From positions 1-18,750 of the forward strand of contig NZ_CAKTVX010000017.1 in NCBI RefSeq assembly GCF_934630525.1: a DNA stretch of 18,750 nucleotides. Reading direction: 5' to 3'. Under the pieces are notes generated by a model, which worked only from the letters and a program-made list of their open reading frames with translations, searched no databases and was not told the DNA's origin. Positions 6,833-13,340 of the stretch are shown here, piece after piece. The stretch's first letter is position 1. The number at the start of each line of letters is the position of its first letter. This DNA comes from an uncultured Slackia sp. GTDB taxonomy: Bacteria > Actinomycetota > Coriobacteriia > Coriobacteriales > Eggerthellaceae. The translations under genes and the position numbers were made by a program.

Positions 6833-8446
6833 ATGCGACCAGAACGGAAGATCACTGTGCGAACTAGAATAGATTCCCATTATTCCTTTTGGATGTCTGG
6901 GTCCGGCCTGCTCTGGTGCTGGGGTTTTCTGCGCTTCTTCTGGAGCCAATCCACCCTTGCCGGGCACGGCGGCTCGGTTCTGGACGATCTGCCGTATCTC
7001 GGATCGACGCTGCTGGTTTCGCTGGTGGCGGCTTTCGTCGCAGCGAGTCCAGCCCCGCGGCGGCCCCAAACGAGCTTGGCTACACTGGGCTGCGCATTGC
7101 TGGTGCTGGGAATCGTGGCGAGTTTCGTTTTCGAAGCTGCAGGGGCGAATGCCTCTGGCTTGCAAATGATATCCGACGTCGCGCAGGGTGGCGGCATCGG
7201 CGCATTCTTTATCGCATGGGGCTATCTGTACGTGCGCTCCGAAACCGAAGCGGTTGAGTGCGCTTTCTTGGGGTGGTTTCCTTTGCTGGTGCTGCTGCTC
7301 GCCGCCGCCGCGGGAATCAATCTGCTGGAGCAAGGGGCCACGATTCCGTATTCGTGCCTGCTTCTGCTTCTGCCCCTCGCCTCCCTGTTCTGCTTCCGCA
7401 AAAGCGTGCGCCACGTGGATGCTCAGGGGGAGGGCGATGCCCCTCTCGGCGGGTACCCCCAGAAGGCCCAGGACGAATCCGCACCGCGCGGAAGCGTCGC
7501 TTGGCCGCTGATAAATCTCGTTTTTGTCTTCGCCTCCATATCGCTGGCCTGGAATGCGTTTTTGTTCCGTGCGGCCATCCGCTTCGAAACGTCGCTCATC
7601 ATGTTCGCCGTCAGCATTGCCGCGCTGTTCGTGATCGTCTGGCTTGCGTTGCGCATGACGCGCCGTTTTTCTCTTTCGACCCTGTATGGGTGGGCATTGC
7701 CCCTGTTTGCAGTTGGGACGGTGCTGTTTCAGTTCTCAGAGACGGCGTATTTTATCCCGGTTTTCCTATGCCTGTCCGTCGTAAATACGGGTTTCGAGGT
7801 CATGGGCAAGCTCTTCTGCATTTATATCGCCAAACGCAACCCCAAACATGCCACGGGTGTCATCGCCATCGGTTTTGCCACAGCTTCCATGGGGGGCATC
7901 CTGGGCTCGTGTATGTGGGCTGGCGTGCTGGATCGGTTCGGCACCGAAGCCGCTTGTGATACTTTGCTGGTGGCTTTGGTGGCGTTCGTGTTCGCCGCAT
8001 CGCTTGCTCCAGAGAAAGACCCCGGCTCTCAGGGCGCTATGTCCAGGCTTTCGCAGGACCGTCTGCTTTTCCGGCGGAGCCACTGGGCGGGTGATAGCGC
8101 CGGACCAGGGCGATGCGAAGCCGGAGGCGAAACCTTCGCCAGCGCCGAGCCCGACGGCATTCCGGGACGCGACGGAGCCGCCACCTCGGGCGGAGAACGC
8201 GATTCGGGAGAACTGGGCGCTGCGGAAGACCGATTAGCCGCGAAATGCTTAATCTTAGCCGAGGAATACGGACTGTCCTCAAGGGAGCTCGAAGTGCTGA
8301 TCTTGCTGTCTCAAGGGCGTAGCCGCGCCCACATTCGCGAGACGCTCTACATTTCCAAGGGCACCGTCGATTCTCACATTCATCACGTTTACTCGAAAAT
8401 GGGTATTTCCTCCAAGGACGAGCTCATGAGGCAATTGCTGGACTGA
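6833..8446 (+). CDS. LuxR-family transcriptional regulator with multi-span membrane sensor domain
   Basis: A 537-residue protein with an N-terminal membrane half and a C-terminal DNA-binding domain. About twelve hydrophobic spans can be seen (roughly 57-71, 84-103, 119-134, 144-164, 172-189, 223-244, 254-273, 286-319, 340-362, 376-391 plus one near 20-38), an MFS-like layout. A polar Gly/Glu-rich linker (395-470) leads to a LuxR helix-turn-helix (475-537: LSSRELEVLILLSQGRS, ISKGTVDSHIHHVYSKMG). This architecture is abundant in Eggerthellaceae, often beside the exported reductase it controls; the divergent flavoreductase is the likely target. Start uncertain: an in-frame GTG at 6857 has a better ribosome site (GGAAG, 6 bases before) than ATG 6833. 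The ligand is unknown, probably the reductase substrate. Confidence 0.88.
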   Translation: MRPERKITVRTRIDSHYSFWMSGSGLLWCWGFLRFFWSQSTLAGHGGSVLDDLPYLGSTLLVSLVAAFVAASPAPRRPQTSLATLGCALLVLGIVASFVFEAAGANASGLQMISDVAQGGGIGAFFIAWGYLYVRSETEAVECAFLGWFPLLVLLLAAAAGINLLEQGATIPYSCLLLLLPLASLFCFRKSVRHVDAQGEGDAPLGGYPQKAQDESAPRGSVAWPLINLVFVFASISLAWNAFLFRAAIRFETSLIMFAVSIAALFVIVWLALRMTRRFSLSTLYGWALPLFAVGTVLFQFSETAYFIPVFLCLSVVNTGFEVMGKLFCIYIAKRNPKHATGVIAIGFATASMGGILGSCMWAGVLDRFGTEAACDTLLVALVAFVFAASLAPEKDPGSQGAMSRLSQDRLLFRRSHWAGDSAGPGRCEAGGETFASAEPDGIPGRDGAATSGGERDSGELGAAEDRLAAKCLILAEEYGLSSRELEVLILLSQGRSRAHIRETLYISKGTVDSHIHHVYSKMGISSKDELMRQLLD

Positions 8447-8555
8447 GGCCGCCCATCCCGGTCGAACTCCGAGGCGTCGGGTGCCGCGCCCGAGTTCTGG
8501 CCGAATCCGGAAACGGCCTGACAGGCGAAGACCTTCGACCCCGGCAAAATGAATC

Positions 8556-8580
8556 TGAATCTGCCCCATTCCCGTTGACA
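8556..8580 (+). repeat. Left terminal inverted repeat of the IS
   Basis: Begins TGAATCTGCCCC and ends GTTGACA. It matches the reverse complement of the right end at 19 of 25 positions. Confidence 0.8.
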
Positions 8581-8630
8581 AGTCGATTTCCGTTTCGCAT
8601 GATGCGGGCAACGGAAGATAGGAGGCGGAT

Positions 8631-8918
8631 ATGGGAGCCCCATCGCCAAGGTACACGGCAGAGTTCAAGCAGAAGGCCGTGGAGCTTTACAAAAAGTCTG
8701 GGACGAGCTACGCGGAGGTGGCGCGCGGGCCGGGCTGCGACGCCGGAAGCCTGTCCGGCTGAGTCAAGAAGGCCGACGCGGCCGATTGCGGGGCGCGCGA
8801 CGACCCGTTCCAGATGGCCGAGGACCTGTGCAGGCTCAAGCGCGAGAACGAGCGGCTGAAGAGGGAGAACGAGATACTTTTAAAAGCGAGCGCCCTCTTC
8901 GCCAGCAGGCAGCTGTAG
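8631..8918 (+). pseudogene. IS3-family orfA (helix-turn-helix protein), interrupted by UGA
   Basis: ATG 8631 follows a strong AGGAGG (8620-8625). The 95-codon frame reads PRYTAEFKQKAVELYKKSG (helix-turn-helix start), a GCDAGSLSG region, then TGA at 8760-8762, then VKKAD and a leucine-zipper-like MAEDLCRLKRENERLKRENE to TAG at 8916-8918. IS3 OrfA proteins normally have Trp in the place of the TGA (SxWVKKAD), so a single TGG to TGA change is the simplest explanation. OrfA would be 43 residues, without the zipper used for dimer formation. The OrfAB fusion would also be cut short. Confidence 0.8.
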
Positions 8919-9829
8919 GAGGGTCGGCGAAGAGGGCGAAGTTCGGGTTCGTGTTCTTCAACGAGGGAAGGTGGCCGGTCTCGGAGATGTGCGCCGCGCT
9001 CAAGGCCGCCCGCCAGGGCTACTATGCGTGGAAGAGGCGCCCGCCGAGCGCGCACGCGATGCGCGACGAGGAGCTCGCCGAATTGATCTCCCGGGTCAGG
9101 GCAGAGGTGCGCGGCATATACGGCGCGCCGAAGGCGTTCTTCGCGCCGAGGCGAATGGGCGTGCGCACGTCGATGAAGCGCGTGGCGCGCATCATGCGCG
9201 AGCGCGGCTGGCGAGGCGCCGCGCGCGCATGCGCCAAGCGCCCCTCGAGCGAGAAGCGCGCAGCCAAGCGGGATTCGGCCGAAGACCTGGTCAGACGCAG
9301 GTTCAGCGCCGACGGCCCAAACATGGCGTGGTTCGCCGACATCGCTTGCGTGAAGACCCGACAGGGCTGGCTGTATTTGGCGCTGGCGATGGGCATATGG
9401 TCGAGGCGGATCGTCGGCTGGGCCATGGGCCCGAGCATCACCGCCGAGCTCGCCGACGAGGCGCTGAAGATGGCGCTGGCCAGGCGAAACAATCCCGAGG
9501 GATGCATCCACCACAGCGATCACGGGTCGCAGTACGTGTCGCTGCCGCTTTCCAAGACCATGCGCGAGCACGGAATCCGCCCGTCGATGGGCTCGATATC
9601 CTCGCCGTGGGACAACGCGGCGATGGAGTCGCTGATGGGCATCGTGAAGTCCGAGTGCGTGCACGTGCGCGTCTACGCCACGCGGGACGAGGCCGCGCTC
9701 GACGCCTTCGAGCGCATCGAGGTCGTCTACAACCGCGCGAGGATCCACTCGGCGCTGGGCTATATGAGCCCGGCTGAGTTCGAGGAGGCCAATTGGCCGG
9801 ATGACGAAGGCCGCTCGAAGGCGGCGTAG
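8786..9829 (+). CDS. IS3-family transposase orfB (DDE catalytic domain)
   Basis: The frame lies at -1 to orfA and is open from before the slippery site; the part before 8882 overlaps orfA and is probably not translated in this frame, since OrfB is made by the frameshift fusion. An HTH_21-like segment (FNEGRWPVSEMCAALKAARQGYYAWKRRPPS) is followed by the rve integrase core: first Asp in WFADIACVKT, second in IHHSDHGSQY, Glu in DNAAMESLMGIVKSE, so the DDE triad is intact. The Thr/Ser usually next to the first Asp (TDIT) is Ala here (ADIA). The C-terminus YNRARIHSALGYMSPAEFE is typical. The catalytic domain looks functional and could be used only if UGA in orfA is read through or helper OrfA is supplied. 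Confidence 0.85.
   Translation: MRGARRPVPDGRGPVQAQARERAAEEGERDTFKSERPLRQQAAVGGSAKRAKFGFVFFNEGRWPVSEMCAALKAARQGYYAWKRRPPSAHAMRDEELAELISRVRAEVRGIYGAPKAFFAPRRMGVRTSMKRVARIMRERGWRGAARACAKRPSSEKRAAKRDSAEDLVRRRFSADGPNMAWFADIACVKTRQGWLYLALAMGIWSRRIVGWAMGPSITAELADEALKMALARRNNPEGCIHHSDHGSQYVSLPLSKTMREHGIRPSMGSISSPWDNAAMESLMGIVKSECVHVRVYATRDEAALDAFERIEVVYNRARIHSALGYMSPAEFEEANWPDDEGRSKAA
8879..8885 (+). other. Programmed -1 frameshift site TTTAAAA
   Basis: In the orfA frame the bases read T TTA AAA, a canonical X XXY YYZ slippery heptamer, exactly where IS3 elements shift from orfA to orfB. After the shift the reading continues as FKSERPLRQQAA into the transposase. The signal is intact even though orfA is broken upstream. 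Confidence 0.75.
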
Positions 9830-9833
9830 AAGG

Positions 9834-9858
9834 TGTCAATAGAATCGGGGTAGATTCA
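9834..9858 (-). repeat. Right terminal inverted repeat of the IS
   Basis: Read on the minus strand it begins TGAATCTACCCC and ends ATTGACA, mirroring the left end. It starts 5 bases after the orfB stop codon. Confidence 0.8.
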
Positions 9859-10065
9859 AAGCCCAACCCTGCCCCACAGCCTGAAGCGAAAAAGCCGGCT
9901 ACGGAGCCCGTCTCCGCCACTGTCGCGGAGGTCGCTAAGTCCGCCGATAAAACCCTGCCCGCAACAGGAGACAACGGCGCGTTGGCAATCACCCTGGGCG
10001 TCGCCGGCGCAGCAGCAGCCGCAGCAGCGGCCGGCGTTGCCGTAGCAAGGCGCCGCAGCCGTTAG
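9859..10065 (+). pseudogene. Orphan LPXTG cell-wall anchor: C-terminal tail of a surface-protein gene cut by the IS
   Basis: Directly after the right IS end an open frame of 68 codons reads KPNPAPQPEAKKPATEP (Pro/Lys/Glu wall-spanning linker), then LPATGDNGA, an Ala-rich membrane span (LAITLGVAGAAAAAAAAGV) and RRRSR, then TAG. This is a textbook sortase substrate tail. There is no start codon or ribosome site. The bases before the left IS end, after the luxR stop, do not encode a matching front part. The rest of the gene has been lost. Confidence 0.85.
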
Positions 10066-10079
10066 ATAGCGCCAAAAAC

Positions 10080-10115
10080 GCTCGCTGGCAAAGGCAGGCA
10101 GGCAGGCAAGCGAGC
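10080..10115. terminator. Hairpin with GGCA repeats in the loop
   Basis: GCTCGCT (10080-10086) pairs with AGCGAGC (10109-10115); the loop holds GGCA five times, four of them in tandem (10093-10108). It lies 15 bases after the orphan LPATG stop. Read on the minus strand it is followed by GTTTTTGG, so it may terminate in both directions. Confidence 0.4.
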
Positions 10116-10440
10116 AAAGCATCAAAACAGAAACGGCCCGGTTATTCGACCGACCCACACCTTGCTTTGGCAATTTACGCCAGCGGAAGAGCCGCCCCCC
10201 CCTTAATCACTCCCAAGTTTCCGTAGGGGTTCGTTTACCGTCTTGCACTCCCGCAGATCAGAAGTGATGCGCGGGAGCGACGACTGAAAACTCATTGCGT
10301 ACAGCTTCATTTTCGATCTTAAGCGAGGTCTTCGAACACCATAGAAACTGACCATGAGCATCTGAGTTAAGGAATTTCAATCGCCGCGTTATTTCATGCT
10401 GCCCACAAATCAGCTGGCAACTGAATGCCGAGGCATAGAG
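10116..10440. other. Gap holding one hairpin and no gene
   Basis: CTCCCGC (10248-10254) pairs with GCGGGAG (10271-10277), with an inner ATCA/TGAT pairing and a GAAG loop. No T-run follows. A run of eight C (around 10194-10201) is also present. No open frame here looks like a protein. Confidence 0.4.
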
Positions 10441-10512
10441 AGGGGCCGCGTTCGCAGCCCCTGATTAGAAACCTTCTGTGATGAAGAGGCTCTGGAACCC
10501 CGAAGCCTCTTC
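10441..10512 (-). terminator. Two hairpins downstream of the TlpA-like operon
   Basis: GAAGAGGCT (10483-10491) pairs perfectly with AGCCTCTTC (10504-10512), about 20 bases beyond the stop of the minus-strand thioredoxin gene; AGGGGC (10441-10446) pairs with GCCCCT (10457-10462) further on. Neither has a strong T-run on the minus strand. On the plus strand TTTTTT follows 16 bases after the first hairpin, so it may also stop transcription from the IS side. Confidence 0.45.
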
Positions 10513-10531
10513 GATGCGCATAGCTAGTTTT

Positions 10532-11503
10532 TTATCGCTCGCTATCCGAAATTGCCTGATCGATGAGCTTATTGAGCGCCGCACGCTGTTCTGCGGAAGT
10601 AATCGCACCAACGATGGGCTCCCCTACGATGTTGCCGTTCCGGTCGATAACGTAGGTTGTCGGGAAAGAGAACAGATTTGACGTGAACTTGCCAGCCTCG
10701 CTGTCAGACTTGAACCAGATGTTCTTGTACGTCACGCCTTTCTTGTTCAGTACATCCTTGGCATCTGCAATCTCGTCCTTGTTGCCATCGAGCGTAAAGG
10801 AATTGACACCCACGACCTGACCGCCCTTCTCGGCAAGCTCTTTGTTCAGCTGCTCCAGATTGCCCAGCTCGCCCACGCACGGCTTGCACGTGGTAAACCA
10901 GAAGTTCATGACGGTGGCCTTGTTCTTGGAGAACAGCTCGTCGCTGCTTACGTCGTTGCCGTCCAGGTCCTTGCCCGTAAAGCTGGGGAACTTCGTCGCC
11001 TCGCTCGAAGCATTGGCGCCAGCCGTCATGCCCGCGGTCGAAGCGTCGACGCTCTCGCCTGCGCTCGGCGTGCTTCCACAGCCGGGAAACTTCTTTTCCA
11101 GGCTCTCGAGCTTGTCCTCAATCTCCTTGATCTGTTGCGCGCCGGCCTTGAGCGTCTTAAGCTCATCCGCCGTAAACTCATCCTTGGCGCCATCGATGGT
11201 CTTGAGCAGGAAATCGCCGTAATTGCTGCCGTCCTTAATCATTGCCGAGTCTTTATTTGCCGCATTGAACACCTTTTCCCACAGCGCGTTATCACTCGAA
11301 AGGATATCGTTCTCCTTCTGCATGAGCTTCGCATACAGCTCGGCAGCCTCGTCGGCGTTGGCCGGTTCTTGTGCAATGAGCTCCTCGATCTTAGGATTGG
11401 AGCTCGCAGATTCGCTCGCGTTGCCACCGGGCGCCGAGCACGCCACAAGACACAAGGCCAGTACCGACACCATAAACAGGGCCGCAATCTTAGAAAGCTT
11501 CAT
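10532..11503 (-). CDS. TlpA/ResA-like thioredoxin-fold lipoprotein
   Basis: A 323-residue protein. The second of two close ATGs (11503) is chosen because GGAGG lies 7 bases before it but only 1 base before the first. A signal peptide ends in the lipobox LVAC (Cys 22), so it is anchored on the outer face of the membrane. Residues 36-140 form a charged helical domain (likely coiled) of unknown role with one GCG (C142). The C-terminal 170-323 is a redoxin domain: FWFTTCKPCVGE (C206, C209), GVNSFTLDGN, and FSFPTTYVIDRNG with the cis-Pro at 281. The active-site CKPC differs from the usual CxPC only at the second position. It probably reduces extracytoplasmic disulfides with electrons from the NapH-like partner upstream in the operon (inference). 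Last gene of a three-gene operon. Confidence 0.88.
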   Translation of the reverse strand: MKLSKIAALFMVSVLALCLVACSAPGGNASESASSNPKIEELIAQEPANADEAAELYAKLMQKENDILSSDNALWEKVFNAANKDSAMIKDGSNYGDFLLKTIDGAKDEFTADELKTLKAGAQQIKEIEDKLESLEKKFPGCGSTPSAGESVDASTAGMTAGANASSEATKFPSFTGKDLDGNDVSSDELFSKNKATVMNFWFTTCKPCVGELGNLEQLNKELAEKGGQVVGVNSFTLDGNKDEIADAKDVLNKKGVTYKNIWFKSDSEAGKFTSNLFSFPTTYVIDRNGNIVGEPIVGAITSAEQRAALNKLIDQAISDSER

Positions 11504-11533
11504 GGTCATTCCTCCGTTTTGTCGAAGCTTGTT

Positions 11534-12436
11534 TTACTTTTTATCGTCGGTCAGGGGGAGCTTTTCTGCCGACACATCCAGACCGTAGCGATAGCTGATG
11601 GCATCGACAGGACAGGCCCCGATGCACTTTCCGCACCGGATACATTCGGCATGGTTGGGCGCGCGGGTCGCATCGACGTCCATCTGGCAAACCTTCGAGC
11701 ACGTGCCGCACGAGATGCATTTGCATGCATCGACTCGAATTCCCAGCAAGGACACCTTGTTCATGAGTCCATAGAATGCGCCGAGCGGACAAATCCACTT
11801 GCAGAAGGGGCGGTAGAACAAAACGCTCAGCACCACCACGGCAACGAGAACGAGAAGCTTCCAGGTGAAGAGCTGGCCCAGCGCAGATCGGATGCCCACA
11901 TTAGTGATTGCCAGTGGAATGGCGCCCTCGAGCACGCCCTGCGGACAGATATACTTGCAAAAGAACGGGTCGCCCATCCCCACATCGTTGACCACCAGCG
12001 CGGGCAGCACCACCACGGTAAACAGCAGCACAAAGTATTTGATATACGTAAGCGCCTTGAGCCCTTTTGTCGAAAGCTTTTTGCCGGGAATCTTGTGAAG
12101 CAGCTCCTGCAGCCAGCCAAACGGACACAGGAACCCACACACAAAGCGTCCCAGCAACACGCCGAGCAAAATGAGCGTACCGGTGACGTAGTAAGAAAAG
12201 TTGAACTTGGACGAACCCGCCACCGACTGAAATGCACCAATAGGACATGCACCCGCAGCCGCGGGGCACGAATAGCAGTTAAGCCCAGGTACGCAGACTG
12301 TTTTTCCCACACCCTGATAGATGCCGCCTTTGGCGAAGTTTGGCAGGTGAATGTTGGTGACGAGCGTCGCCACCGCCTGAATGAACCCGCGAAATCGGGC
12401 TAAAATATGCGACGCAGTGTTTTCTCTTTTATCCAA
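11534..12436 (-). CDS. NapH/MauN-like membrane polyferredoxin
   Basis: A 300-residue membrane protein. No ATG fits; a TTG at 12436 is chosen because it overlaps the stop of the preceding small gene by 8 bases and GGAG lies 10 bases upstream. Cysteines C54, C57 and C64 lie near the start. Three CxxxCP motifs follow next to hydrophobic spans (C100/C104, C160/C164, C212/C216), the pattern of NapH, MauN and RdxA-like proteins. At the end are two [4Fe-4S] motifs: C240, C243, C246, C250 and C265, C268, C271, C275. About four to five membrane spans. The family passes electrons between cytoplasm and exported redox partners; here the adjacent exported thioredoxin is the likely acceptor (inference). 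It is followed 30 bases later by the thioredoxin lipoprotein, so co-transcribed. Confidence 0.88.
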   Translation of the reverse strand: MDKRENTASHILARFRGFIQAVATLVTNIHLPNFAKGGIYQGVGKTVCVPGLNCYSCPAAAGACPIGAFQSVAGSSKFNFSYYVTGTLILLGVLLGRFVCGFLCPFGWLQELLHKIPGKKLSTKGLKALTYIKYFVLLFTVVVLPALVVNDVGMGDPFFCKYICPQGVLEGAIPLAITNVGIRSALGQLFTWKLLVLVAVVVLSVLFYRPFCKWICPLGAFYGLMNKVSLLGIRVDACKCISCGTCSKVCQMDVDATRAPNHAECIRCGKCIGACPVDAISYRYGLDVSAEKLPLTDDKK

Positions 12437-12575
12437 TTCCGATACACTCCAAGCACAGCCTAATCGCTTTGGCCAGCACGGCATCCGCCTCGCCACGCAT
12501 AACGCCAAAGCACACCATGGCAATTCCGACGATCAACAAAGCGACCTGTACCACGGGTTTTACCGCTTTGAACAA
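12429..12575 (-). CDS. Small CXXC membrane protein, CD1871A-like
   Basis: A 48-residue gene. Start TTG at 12575, with AAAGGAG 8 bases before it. It reads MFKAVKPVV, one hydrophobic span (VALLIVGIAMVCFGV, about 9-25), RGEADAVLAKAIRL and ends in CLECIGIG (C41, C44). The RGE...KA...CLECIGIG ending is what I know from the CD1871A family of tiny CXXC proteins, which sit next to NapH-like 4Fe-4S proteins in anaerobes. Its last codons overlap the start of the polyferredoxin gene by 8 bases, suggesting translational coupling. The C-terminal CXXC near the membrane face could relay a thiol or bind a cluster or metal; the function is not established. First gene of the operon. Confidence 0.75.
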   Translation of the reverse strand: MFKAVKPVVQVALLIVGIAMVCFGVMRGEADAVLAKAIRLCLECIGIG

Positions 12576-12598
12576 CCTGACCACTCCTTTCGTTACGC

Positions 12599-12621
12599 GA
12601 CCATTGGACCATATCGACCAT
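12599..12621. promoter_or_regulatory. Three direct GACCAT repeats between divergent operons
   Basis: GACCAT occurs at 12599-12604, 12607-12612 and 12616-12621 in the 90-base space between the redox operon (-) and the two-component genes (+). Spacing is 8 and 9 bases. OmpR/PhoB-class regulators bind direct repeats, so this is the natural candidate operator for the adjacent response regulator, able to control both directions. Overlapping promoter hexamers are weak. Confidence 0.45.
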
Positions 12622-12665
12622 AAAATCCGTGTTAAGCGCGATTTGGAATGTGCAAGGAGACTGTT

Positions 12666-13340
12666 ATGCGTATTTTAATCGTCGAAGACGAACGAGCACT
12701 GTGCGACACAATCGCACGCAGCCTGCGAAACCTGGCATACAGCGTCGACTGCTGCCACGATGGACGGGAGGCGCTCGACCTGCTGGACGTCGAAGTCTTT
12801 GACCTCGTGGTACTCGACCTCAATCTCCCCCGTATCGACGGCATGACCGTGCTCAGGGAGCTTAGGAAAACCGACTGCGAGACCAAGGTTCTGATTCTGT
12901 CCGCGCGTGGCGAAGTATCGGATAAAGTCGCCGGACTCGATGCCGGTGCCAACGATTACCTTACCAAGCCGTTTCATCTGGACGAGCTTGCGGCAAGGAT
13001 CCGCAGCCTTACCCTCAGGCGCTTCGCACAAAGCGACATAGTATTAACCTGCGGAAAGCTCAGCTTTGACACTAAGGCGCGCATCGCCTCCGTGGACAGC
13101 GAGGCTTTATCTCTTACACGCAAGGAAACGGGAATTTTGGAATACCTGATGCTTAATCAGGGACGACCGGTAAGCCAAGAGGAGCTTATCGAGCACGTTT
13201 GGGATAGCACCGTGAACAGCTTTAGCAACGCAACCCGCGTTCACATCTCGTCGCTCCGAAAAAAGTTGCGCAGCGCTTTGGGATACGACCCGATTCGCAA
13301 TCGGATTGGAGAGGGCTACGTTATGGAGGATGGCGAATGA
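12666..13340 (+). CDS. OmpR/PhoB-family response regulator
   Basis: A 224-residue protein; ATG 12666 is preceded by AAGGAG at 6 bases, which decides against an in-frame start 18 bases upstream. Receiver domain 1-115: acidic pocket VEDE (E7, D8), phospho-acceptor D51 in VVLDLNLPRIDG, S79 in LILSARG, K101 in DYLTKPF. The winged-helix effector domain (about 128-222) includes LSLTRKETGILEYLMLNQG and the recognition helix region SNATRVHISSLRKKL. Complete and normal in length. It overlaps the kinase gene by ATGA, so the two are translated together. Divergence from the CXXC / NapH-like / TlpA-like operon suggests that operon is its target (inference). Confidence 0.93.
   Translation: MRILIVEDERALCDTIARSLRNLAYSVDCCHDGREALDLLDVEVFDLVVLDLNLPRIDGMTVLRELRKTDCETKVLILSARGEVSDKVAGLDAGANDYLTKPFHLDELAARIRSLTLRRFAQSDIVLTCGKLSFDTKARIASVDSEALSLTRKETGILEYLMLNQGRPVSQEELIEHVWDSTVNSFSNATRVHISSLRKKLRSALGYDPIRNRIGEGYVMEDGE

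Larger units (their letters stand above)
8556..9858 (+). mobile_element. IS3-family insertion sequence (IS150-like ends), 1303 bp
   Basis: The element is bounded by imperfect 25-base inverted repeats that begin TG and end CA, with orfA and orfB in -1 relation and a DDE transposase. The ends resemble those of the IS150 group (TG...CCCC...GTTGACA). No target duplication is visible: the bases left of it end in AATC, those right of it begin AAGC. A 6-base duplication (TGAATC at 8550-8555 and 8556-8561) exists at the left tip. Lack of target repeats plus a headless surface-protein tail on the right suggests deletion or recombination next to the element after insertion. orfA carries a nonsense codon, so the copy is probably not autonomous. 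Confidence 0.85.

Noticed and set aside
8760..8762. UGA in orfA as selenocysteine or recoded Trp
   Set aside because: No SECIS-like hairpin was evident, and other genes in the window use TGA as a stop (for example the kinase overlap ATGA and the LysR stop). A nonsense mutation is simpler.
8708..9748. A 346-codon minus-strand open frame opposite the transposase
   Set aside because: It is the antisense of a clear DDE transposase in GC-rich DNA; Arg/Ala/His-rich composition, no ribosome site.
8546..9868. Target-site duplication round the IS
   Set aside because: 3- to 5-base flanks do not match with either possible left tip (8550 or 8556).
10087..10108. GGCA repeats as a microsatellite switch
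   Set aside because: They lie after the stop codon of the orphan anchor, inside a hairpin loop, so cannot shift a reading frame.
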